NCBI GenBank assembly: GCA_033808535.1
Contig: JAPXNL010000035.1
Coordinates: 1-17,496, forward strand
Reading direction: 5' to 3'
Length of the DNA stretch: 17,496 nt
DNA from: DTU078 sp033808535
GTDB lineage: Bacteria; Bacillota; Clostridia; Oscillospirales; CAG-272
Made by a program: the position numbers and the translations under genes. This document shows, one piece after another, positions 7,241 through 13,611 of the stretch. How positions within the stretch are numbered: the stretch's first letter is position 1; each line of letters opens with the position of its first letter. The notes beneath the pieces are model-generated. The model did not search any database, had not been told where the DNA came from, and worked only from the letters and a program-made list of their open reading frames with translations.

Positions 7241-8452
7241 ATGAAAGTTCTTGTCGTAAACGCGGGCAGCTCGTCACTTAAATATCAGCTGCTCGACACA
7301 ACGGCCCGGGTAGTCGTCGCAAAAGGCATATGCGAGCGAATCGGTATGGCGGGAAGCCAGATCGAACACCGGCTCGGCGAGGATGGCCAGAAAGATGTGC
7401 GCCCGGTTGAAATCAACAACCACGCCGACGCTATTAAGCTTGTTATCGCGACACTGCTTGACCCGAAGCTTGGCTGCATCTCCGACATATCCGAGATCGA
7501 AGCGGTCGGCCACCGCGTGGTTCACGGCGGACCGTACTTCACCGAGAGCAGCCTTGTAACCGATGAAGTTATCGAAAAGCTGAAGCTGTGCGTCGACTTC
7601 GCACCGCTCCACACTCCCGGCCACCTGATGGGTATTGAAGGCTGCCTCGAAGCGATGCCCGGAATACCGCAGGTGCTTGTTTTTGACACCGCGTTCCATA
7701 CTACTATCCCCGAAATCGCGTCCCGTTACGCTATCTCATACGATATAGCCGAAAAGTACAAGATCCGCCGCTACGGCGCGCACGGCACCTCACACCGCTT
7801 CGTCGCGCAGGAAATGATCAAGCTGCTGGACAAGCCCGCGGAGGAGACAAAGATTGTCACCTGCCACATCGGCAACGGCTCGTCGATATCAGCTGTTAAG
7901 GGCGGGCGCTGCATCGACACCTCGATGGGCTTCACACCGCTCGACGGTGTTATGATGGGCACACGCTGCGGCGCCATTGACCCGGCGATCGTCACTTTCA
8001 TCATGAGGGAAGAGGGCTTTGACCCCGACCGCATGCGCGACTATATGAACAACGAGTGCGGGTTCCTCGGCGTTTCGGGCATATCCTCCGACAGCCGCGA
8101 CATCGAAGCCGAAATTCTCAAGGGCAACAAGCGCGCATGGATTACCGCGAATATGCTGGCGTATCAGGTGAAGAAGTACATCGGTATGTATGCCGCCGCC
8201 ATGAACGGGCTTGACGCCGTTGTATTCACCGCCGGCATGGGCGAGAACAACCCCGAGCTGCGTGAGCGCGCCTGCTCCAACATGGACTACATCGGGATAG
8301 AGCTTGACAAGAAAGTCAACGCCGCCGCACACCACCAGCCGAACATCGTGCGGCTCTCGACCGACAAATCGAAGGTTCAGGTTTACCTTATCCCGACAAA
8401 CGAAGAGCTTATGATAGCTCTTGACACCGAGACTGTTGTAAAAGGCAAATAA
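7241..8452 (+). CDS. ackA: Acetate kinase
   Basis: Cytoplasmic enzyme interconverting acetyl phosphate plus ADP with acetate plus ATP, the ATP-yielding last step of acetate fermentation. At 403 residues it has the usual length of about 400. The ASKHA-fold landmarks are all present: NAGSSSLKY (7-15), GHRVVHGG (90-97, substrate Arg92), VFDTAFH (147-153, catalytic Asp149), YGAHGTSH (178-185, His181), HIGNGSS (209-215), GTRCGAIDP (240-248, Arg242) and GMGENNPELRE near the C-terminus. AAGGAG lies 11 nt before the ATG. No phosphotransacetylase gene is adjacent, so Pta must be elsewhere. It is monocistronic: its own promoter lies upstream and a terminator starts about 15 nt past the stop. Confidence 0.98.
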   Translation: MKVLVVNAGSSSLKYQLLDTTARVVVAKGICERIGMAGSQIEHRLGEDGQKDVRPVEINNHADAIKLVIATLLDPKLGCISDISEIEAVGHRVVHGGPYFTESSLVTDEVIEKLKLCVDFAPLHTPGHLMGIEGCLEAMPGIPQVLVFDTAFHTTIPEIASRYAISYDIAEKYKIRRYGAHGTSHRFVAQEMIKLLDKPAEETKIVTCHIGNGSSISAVKGGRCIDTSMGFTPLDGVMMGTRCGAIDPAIVTFIMREEGFDPDRMRDYMNNECGFLGVSGISSDSRDIEAEILKGNKRAWITANMLAYQVKKYIGMYAAAMNGLDAVVFTAGMGENNPELRERACSNMDYIGIELDKKVNAAAHHQPNIVRLSTDKSKVQVYLIPTNEELMIALDTETVVKGK

Positions 8453-8466
8453 ACATATAAGCGAAT

Positions 8467-8491
8467 CCGGGGGCGGCAGCCCCCCGTTTTT
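8467..8491 (+). terminator. Intrinsic terminator of ackA
   Basis: A GC-only stem (CGGGGG with CCCCCG, loop containing GGCA) is followed at once by five T residues (8487-8491). It lies 15 nt after the ackA stop, as expected for a rho-independent terminator. Confidence 0.85.
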
Positions 8492-8617
8492 CGCGGTGAT
8501 TACATCTATTATTATACTTTATAAGGCGGCGTTTTGGCAAGAGCGAAAGGTAAATTCATCCGCCCGGCTTTCAGTAAGAGCTGATATTTTCCTTATTATT
8601 CCCTTGTATTCACATAG

Positions 8618-8668
8618 AAATCCCCTTTCCCTGCTGTCAATTGTAAAGCAAAGGAAAGGGGATTTTTT
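8618..8668 (+). terminator. Strong orphan terminator-like hairpin
   Basis: Perfect 13-bp arms AAATCCCCTTTCC (8618-8630) and GGAAAGGGGATTT (8653-8665) enclose a 22-nt loop and run into six T residues (8663-8668) on the plus strand. ackA already has its own terminator 130 nt earlier, and no plus-strand gene lies between. It may end a small RNA, back up ackA, or serve in reverse for the CBM9-like gene that stops at 8720. In the reverse sense the U-tract is poorer (TTTCTAT). Confidence 0.75.
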
Positions 8669-8719
8669 ATGTTTATTTCTGCTTTGCAGCTATGATATGT
8701 AGTGCCGTAAATTTATTCG

Positions 8720-9631
8720 TTATGCTTGATATCTTTTATGCTTCTTAAAGTACATCAGACCCAGAGAAGCAACGAGCGCTAAAACAGCCATATACACTGC
8801 AAAATCCGAAGTCTGCGGGCTCTGAACGGGTGCTGCAGCATCACCGGCTGTTGCCGCTGGCTCGGTTGCCGGTGGCTCCGTTTCCGGCGCAGGCGGCTCG
8901 GGGACCGGGCCTTTGAGCACAATGGCGGCGCCGCAGTTTACCGGCGTATTCCACTGCGTATCAAGCAGGGCTGTTTCCGTATTGCCCAAAAATACCTGCA
9001 CGGCGCGCACGGTATTGTCGCCCTGGATGTCGGCAAGCTGTATATCAAACGCGATCTCTTTGCCCTCGCTGAGGCTGGTGAAATTTGAAACGTCAAACGA
9101 CACCTCTACGGTATATCCGCCGGAAAGGTCTTTGCCGTTTAAAAATCCTATCGCGCATTTTACATTGTCAGTTACCTCGGGCTGAAGGACCCATTGGTCA
9201 CCCGTATTGTTTCCGGTAATCAGACCTGCATTGTTGACGCGAAGCTGGACATAGGAAAAATCCTCGTAATTGAAATTGTCGCCGCGCTGGTTGTTTAAAT
9301 CAAGGAACAACTCAATACAGTCGCACAGGTGAGGTTCCGTTATTTCACCTGTCCAGGGCGTGGTGTCATAGGATTCGATATAAAAATATAAGGTATTGCC
9401 CTCCCACAGGATATTAAGCGCGCCTGTGGTGTCGCCTGTGGAATTTGCGGTGAAATTGTTGATCGGATAAGTCGGTGTGTTTTCGTATACCTCGTCTTTT
9501 TTGCCGTCAATAACCGGTTGGGCTTTGTATGTTTCGATTACGGTCGGAGCGGCGAGCGCCGGTATTGCCACAGCTGCCGCCAGCGCTAATACCAGGATTG
9601 CAGTAAGGCATCTTTTAATCTGATTTTTCAT
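8720..9631 (-). CDS. Secreted, surface-anchored CBM9-like protein
   Basis: The start is the ATG at 9631, preceded by AAAGGTGG 8 nt upstream. A GTG at 9643 lies within that ribosome-binding site and is not credible. The 303-residue product has a signal peptide (1 to about 28, ending ALA-A) and one beta-rich domain (about 35-238) resembling family 9 carbohydrate-binding or DOMON-like modules: PVIDGKKDEVYE at the start, LYFYIESYDTTPW, CIELFLDLNNQRG, YTVEVSFDVSNF and IAFDIQLADIQGDN. A Pro/Glu/Thr linker (241-270) leads to SPQTSD (271-276), a hydrophobic segment (278-295) and KKHKR. That tail resembles a variant sortase sorting signal, though not LPxTG itself. No catalytic domain is present; it probably displays a glycan- or ligand-binding module on the wall. 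It appears to be transcribed alone. Confidence 0.82.
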   Translation of the reverse strand: MKNQIKRCLTAILVLALAAAVAIPALAAPTVIETYKAQPVIDGKKDEVYENTPTYPINNFTANSTGDTTGALNILWEGNTLYFYIESYDTTPWTGEITEPHLCDCIELFLDLNNQRGDNFNYEDFSYVQLRVNNAGLITGNNTGDQWVLQPEVTDNVKCAIGFLNGKDLSGGYTVEVSFDVSNFTSLSEGKEIAFDIQLADIQGDNTVRAVQVFLGNTETALLDTQWNTPVNCGAAIVLKGPVPEPPAPETEPPATEPAATAGDAAAPVQSPQTSDFAVYMAVLALVASLGLMYFKKHKRYQA

Positions 9632-9795
9632 AACAACCGCCACCTTTTATTTTAATTTTAAATTACTGCCGATCAAAACATAACGGTGCAGCAAATCTCT
9701 TGTTGCAAAGTCCTTGCAGGCAACACTCGCGCAAAATCCGATTGGCACGCTTGGTTTTATTTCCTATTATGTATATAATTGCCACCTACATTTTC

Positions 9796-9823
9796 ATTAT
9801 ACCGCATTGCTCTGCAATGTCAA
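9796..9823 (-). promoter_or_regulatory. Consensus promoter of the CBM9-like gene, with long leader
   Basis: TTGACA (9823-9818) and TATAAT (9801-9796) are 16 nt apart on the minus strand. The start predicted near 9789 gives an untranslated leader of about 157 nt down to the ATG at 9631. The leader holds a small hairpin at 9704-9718 (TGCAA/TTGCA). I could not match it to any riboswitch family I know. Confidence 0.85.
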
Positions 9824-9860
9824 TACCTTACAATAATTTTTCCAATAAATTTCCGGCAGT

Positions 9861-9896
9861 AAAACACAAACGGGGCGCGGAGAAACTTCCGCGCCC
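9861..9896 (-). terminator. Intrinsic terminator after yebC
   Basis: On the minus strand GGGCGCGGA and TCCGCGCCC (9-bp perfect stem, loop AGTTTC) are followed by CGTTTGTGTTTT. It lies 20 nt past the yebC stop and closes the methyltransferase-argS-yebC operon. Confidence 0.85.
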
Positions 9897-9916
9897 TATA
9901 TGTTCCGGCTGATAAT

Positions 9917-10657
9917 TCAGTTTTCCCAGTTATGGTACACCTGCTGAACGTCGTCGTGCTCCTCAAGCCGCTCGAGCAGCGTTTCCATCATTTTTATGTG
10001 GTCCGGGTCGGTGAGGGTTACATACACCGACGGTATTTTATCATGTTCCGCCGACGCAATCTCATAGCCTGCCGCGGCAAGCGCATCGCGGACGGCATAG
10101 AGGTCGTCGTGGACGGTGTGGATCTCATATATTTCCTCATCGTCGGTGAGGAAGTCCTCCGCGCCGGCTTCAAGCGCCGTTTCCATCAGGCTGTCCTCGT
10201 CGATTTCTCCGCCTTTGTATTCGCTGTCGCGCGCTATGATGATGACGCCTTTATCAGTGAAGAGGTAGCTCACGCACCCGGTCTGACCGAGGTTCCCGCC
10301 GTATTTGTCGAATAAGTGGCGCACATCGCCGCCCGTGCGGTTGCGGTTGTCGGTTGCGGTCGCAACAATCACGGCGACTCCGCCCGGACCGTAGCCTTCG
10401 TAGATTATCTCCTCGTAGTTTTCGGCGTCGCTTCCGGAGGCTTTTTTAATTATGCGCTCGATGTTATCGTTGGGCACGTTGAACGATTTCGCCTTTGCGA
10501 TAACATCGCGCAGCTTGCTGTTGGAGTTCGGGTCGGGTCCTCCGTCGCGTACCGCGATCGATATTTCCTTGCCTATTTTTGTGAAGATCGAGGCGCGCTG
10601 CGCGTCGGTCTTCTCCTTTTTATGCATTATATTCTTCCATTTGCTATGCCCGGACAT
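9917..10657 (-). CDS. yebC: YebC/PmpR/TACO1-family protein
   Basis: At 246 residues it is full length for this family. The N-terminus MSGHSKWKNI followed by KKEKTDAQRASIFTKIGKEI is diagnostic, as are GGPDPNSNSKLRDVI, NVPNDNIERIIKKA, YEGYGPGGVA and the central NRNRTGGDVRHLFDKYGG. Family members have been described as DNA-binding regulators and, more recently, as ribosome-associated factors that relieve stalling at proline-rich stretches; mitochondrial TACO1 is the human relative. It is translated from GAGGTG upstream of the ATG. It is the last gene of the operon, 54 bp after the argS stop, and a terminator follows. Co-transcription with argS suggests a translation-related role here. Confidence 0.96.
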   Translation of the reverse strand: MSGHSKWKNIMHKKEKTDAQRASIFTKIGKEISIAVRDGGPDPNSNSKLRDVIAKAKSFNVPNDNIERIIKKASGSDAENYEEIIYEGYGPGGVAVIVATATDNRNRTGGDVRHLFDKYGGNLGQTGCVSYLFTDKGVIIIARDSEYKGGEIDEDSLMETALEAGAEDFLTDDEEIYEIHTVHDDLYAVRDALAAAGYEIASAEHDKIPSVYVTLTDPDHIKMMETLLERLEEHDDVQQVYHNWEN

Positions 10658-10711
10658 GAGCTTTACACCTCTTGTTGTTTATTTATTCGCTTTCGGACTC
10701 CGTGCGCCGGG

Positions 10712-12436
10712 TCAGATCNNNNNNNNNNTTCTCATGCATACAAGCTGCAGCGCACTTTTCAGCGTGATATTTGCGGCGCGCACAAGTCCGAGCCTGAACT
10801 GCACCTCGTCGCGGTTTTCGGCGGTGAGAATGCGGTAGCTGTTGTAGAACCTGTTGAATGACGCGCAGATGTCGAGTATATACCGCACGATGACGGAAGG
10901 CTCGTATGATGCCACCGCGTCATCAACCTTCTCGCCGAAAAGCGAGAGCACCTTTGCAAGCTCGAGCTCCGCCTCGTTGGGGGCATAATCGCCTGTATAA
11001 GGCTCAGCACTGTAGCCCGCCTCCGCAGCCTTGGCAAGCACGCTGCAGGTGCGCGCGTATGTGTACTGCGCATACGGCCCGGTGTTGCCGTCAAAGTTGA
11101 GCGCTTCTTTGAGATCGAAGCTTATATCCTTTATGCGGCTGTTGGAAAGGTAGCCGAACACGATCGCGCCGACGCCGACGTCCTCCGCGACCTTATCGCG
11201 GTCTTCAAGATCGGCGTTCTTCTCGTTCATTATCTCGCGCACCTTGGCAATCGACTGCTCGAACAGCCCTTTCAGCGGCAGTGTGTTACCGCTGCGTGTA
11301 CCGAGCTTCGCGCCGCCGACCGACATTGTACCGTACGGCACATGGACAAGGCGGTTCGCCCACGGATAGCCCATCAGCTCGACAATCTTGAACCACTGGG
11401 CAAAGTGCAGGCTCTGGCCTGCCGACGTGACGTATATGCAGCGGTCGAAATTGAATGTGCGATAGCGGTATACCGCCGCCGCGATGTCGCGCGTGGGATA
11501 AAGCGTCGTGCCGTCGCGCTTCAAAATCAGGCAGGGCGGCATGTTGTACTCCGAAAGGTCGACAATAGATGCGCCTTCATCGAGCTTGAGCAGCCCCTTT
11601 TCGCGGAGCAGCCGCACCTGTTCGTCCATCTTGTCGGAGTAGAAGCTCTCGCCCGTGTAATAGTCGAACTCGATGCCGAGCTGAGCGTAGGTCTTCTTGT
11701 ACTCCTCAATCGACAGCTCTATAAACCACTTCCAAAGCTCTGTGTTCTCAGGGTCGCCGCCCTCGAGCAGCGCAAATTCATGGCGCGCGCGGTCAAACAG
11801 CGCCTCGTCGCGCTCCGCCTCCTCATGGAAGCGCACATATAGCGACACGAGCGCATCGACGCCGCCGCGCTCCACCTCCTCGCGCGAGCCCCACAGCTTA
11901 TACGCCGCGATCTGCTTGCCAAGAGAGGTGCCCCAGTCGCCGAGATGGTTTACCGCTATGCATTTGTAGCCCTGAAACTCGTGCAGCAGCCGCAGCGAAT
12001 GGCCTATCACCGTGGTGCCGAGATGTCCGAGATGAAAGGGCTTTGCTATGTTGGGGGACGAGTAGTCGAGCACGACGGTCTTTCCCTCTCCGACGTTCGA
12101 TCTGCCGTAATTTTCGCCCTCTGATATGATTTTTGATACAACTCCGCGTGTGAAGTAATCCGGCTTTACTCTGAAATTCAGGTATCCGCCGGCCGTTTCG
12201 GCAGACGCGATTTCGTCCAGTTTTATTGTCCCCGCAAGCTCCGCGGCAATCGCCGGCGGCGCCTTGCGCAGTACGCGGCTGAGCTTGAAGCAGGGGAAAG
12301 AAATCTCGCCCATCGCCGGGTCGGGCGGATACTCGAGCATATTTGATATTGTGTCAGTTGTCTGCCCGTGGTCCGCACCTGTGCTGTCGAGCACCGACAA
12401 AATGGCGTCCGCGAGCCGTTTTTTAAGCTGCTGCAT
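10712..12436 (-). CDS. argS: Arginyl-tRNA synthetase (assembly gap at the C-terminus)
   Basis: Class I synthetase that charges tRNA-Arg, binding the tRNA before activating arginine. About 574 residues with all the expected parts. The N-terminal additive domain (1 to about 110) is followed by SSPNIAKPFHLGHLG (126-140) with the HIGH-type box HLGHL. NHLGDWGTSLGKQ lies at 163-175 and the KMSKS-equivalent loop KLGTRSGN at 377-384, a divergent loop as in several ArgS subgroups. The anticodon-domain signature NTGPYAQYTYAR is at 451-462. GGAG lies 7 nt before the ATG, and the methyltransferase stops 18 bp upstream, so the two are co-transcribed. Ten Ns (10719-10728) fall four codons before the apparent stop. 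The frame closes at 10712 with the length expected for the family terminus; another frame after the gap would stop at 10683. Confidence 0.96.
   Translation of the reverse strand: MQQLKKRLADAILSVLDSTGADHGQTTDTISNMLEYPPDPAMGEISFPCFKLSRVLRKAPPAIAAELAGTIKLDEIASAETAGGYLNFRVKPDYFTRGVVSKIISEGENYGRSNVGEGKTVVLDYSSPNIAKPFHLGHLGTTVIGHSLRLLHEFQGYKCIAVNHLGDWGTSLGKQIAAYKLWGSREEVERGGVDALVSLYVRFHEEAERDEALFDRARHEFALLEGGDPENTELWKWFIELSIEEYKKTYAQLGIEFDYYTGESFYSDKMDEQVRLLREKGLLKLDEGASIVDLSEYNMPPCLILKRDGTTLYPTRDIAAAVYRYRTFNFDRCIYVTSAGQSLHFAQWFKIVELMGYPWANRLVHVPYGTMSVGGAKLGTRSGNTLPLKGLFEQSIAKVREIMNEKNADLEDRDKVAEDVGVGAIVFGYLSNSRIKDISFDLKEALNFDGNTGPYAQYTYARTCSVLAKAAEAGYSAEPYTGDYAPNEAELELAKVLSLFGEKVDDAVASYEPSVIVRYILDICASFNRFYNSYRILTAENRDEVQFRLGLVRAANITLKSALQLVCMRXXXXI
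10719..10728. other. Assembly gap of ten Ns near the 3' end of argS
   Basis: The gap interrupts the last codons of argS. Its flanks share no overlap: ...CAGATC on the left, TTCTCATG on the right. Kept at ten bases, the argS frame ends in Ile-stop, the same number of residues past the last helix as the usual ...APERM terminus. The stated gap length may therefore be right. Confidence 0.95.
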
Positions 12437-12454
12437 CTGTATCTCCGTTTTTTA

Positions 12455-13333
12455 TTAATTTTTCTCTATAACACAAACCGCCATGCGCACGAAATTCTCG
12501 CGCGTCAGCGGGAAGCGCGCCAGCGGTTTAAGGCACGGGCGCAGCGGAAGCTCCGCGTAATATGCAGGTTTTATGCCCAGCCCCGCCAGGATTCGCTTGA
12601 ATCCGGCGAGTGTCATTTTGTTGATATATGTTATGTGATCGCGCCCGCGTTCGTCGCAGGAGAATCGCAGCGAGAGCCGGTCGGCGGCGTCGGGCAGCCC
12701 CTTCGCCAGCTCGCGATATGCGGCGATAAGCGTGCGCTCGGAAAAGAAGCGATGTACCCACGGAATGAATATCAAATCGGAGAGGTGCGCTCCCCACGGG
12801 TGGCCGTATGGCGGGAAGTTTATAAATATCCGTCCGCCGGGAGCTATCAGCCGGTAGGCTTCGCGCAGCACCGCCTCGGGGTCTGAGACGTGCTCCATAA
12901 AGTCGTTCATTATAATGGTGTCAAACACCTCATCGGGGTACGGCAGGTTGTCCGCCGACGCGCAGAGGAACAAAAACTTGCTTGAATATCCCAGCTTCTT
13001 TGCAAACTCAGTTGCCTCGCGCTCGTATCGGTGGACAGTGTCCACGCCGACGACCCGCTCCGCGCCCATCGAAACATAATAAAGGCTTTTTCCGCCCGCG
13101 CCGCAGCCCATGTCGAGCACTCGTTTGCCCTCGAACATCTCATATGAGTTGTATTTGGGCGCAAAACAGGCTATCGTATCGCCGCCGCGCTGAAACTGCC
13201 ACTCGGCGTAGGTCATCTTCCCGTCGCTTGCCATGTTGAATGGGTGCGGAACGGGCTTAAACCTTCTGTTTATCGCAAGCAGCAGACGCGCGCCTGGCGG
13301 CAGTCGGCTGCCGGAATTTTGTTTTTGTTCCAT
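12455..13333 (-). CDS. Class I SAM-dependent methyltransferase, substrate unknown
   Basis: The 292-residue protein has a Rossmann-type methyltransferase core of the Methyltransf_11/UbiE kind. SAM-binding motif I is VLDMGCGAGGKS (72-83), the acidic ribose-binding residue after the second strand is Asp98 in VVGVDTV, and motif II-like ASADNLPYPDEVFD lies at 125-138. IIMNDFMEHVSDPEAVLREAYRLIAPGGR (140-168) is typical of small-molecule or glycan methyltransferases. The remaining 120 residues are specific to this protein and probably bind the substrate. GGAG lies 9 nt before the ATG. It is first in the operon with argS and yebC, but nothing in its sequence ties it to tRNA. Sugar, quinone and polyketide-like substrates are all possible. 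Confidence 0.88.
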   Translation of the reverse strand: MEQKQNSGSRLPPGARLLLAINRRFKPVPHPFNMASDGKMTYAEWQFQRGGDTIACFAPKYNSYEMFEGKRVLDMGCGAGGKSLYYVSMGAERVVGVDTVHRYEREATEFAKKLGYSSKFLFLCASADNLPYPDEVFDTIIMNDFMEHVSDPEAVLREAYRLIAPGGRIFINFPPYGHPWGAHLSDLIFIPWVHRFFSERTLIAAYRELAKGLPDAADRLSLRFSCDERGRDHITYINKMTLAGFKRILAGLGIKPAYYAELPLRPCLKPLARFPLTRENFVRMAVCVIEKN

Positions 13334-13611
13334 GACGATATTCTCCGGTGTCGCATTATTCGGGCAACGCTCCGCGCCCGCCGTATGCGGCGCGCAATAT
13401 ATATAAATAGGATACCACTTTTACGCAAATATTTCTACTGTGATATGTTAACAAATTTTATAACGCGCAAAATTTGACTGTATATTACCTTATTATTTGT
13501 CCGTCTGAATTCAAACGAGTCCGACGCTGCACCGCAAATCTTTCTCAGGCTTCTACCGTCAGCGCCGGCGGTGCATACTACACCGGTTTCGGGATTTGTG
13601 CGGCTGTTACG
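13334..13611. other. Intergenic region upstream of the methyltransferase operon
   Basis: No gene is credible here. It contains the likely operon promoter at 13400-13428 and a GC-rich hairpin around 13371-13394 at the start of the leader. It also holds a near-palindrome centred on GAATTC at 13502-13517, and a 7-bp inverted repeat GCACCGC/GCGGTGC with a long loop (about 13529-13575) downstream of the helicase stop. None is followed by a clear U-tract, so the helicase terminator remains unidentified. Confidence 0.55.
13400..13428 (-). promoter_or_regulatory. Probable promoter of the methyltransferase-argS-yebC operon
   Basis: On the minus strand TTGCGT (13428-13423) and TATATA (13405-13400) are 17 nt apart. 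The predicted start near 13393 gives a leader of about 60 nt that begins in a GC-rich self-complementary stretch. The boxes are less consensus-like than those of proS or the CBM9-like gene. Confidence 0.5.

Noticed and set aside
8496..8702. Open frame of 68 codons between ackA and the CBM9-like gene
   Set aside because: It crosses the 13-bp terminator hairpin, has no ribosome-binding site and no recognisable content.
9632..9643. Earlier GTG start for the CBM9-like protein
   Set aside because: The GTG overlaps the AAAGGTGG ribosome-binding site of the ATG at 9631, so the ATG is the start.
9632..9789. Known riboswitch in the leader of the CBM9-like gene
   Set aside because: I looked for cyclic-di-GMP, cobalamin and fluoride-type core motifs and found none convincing; a covariance-model scan would be needed.
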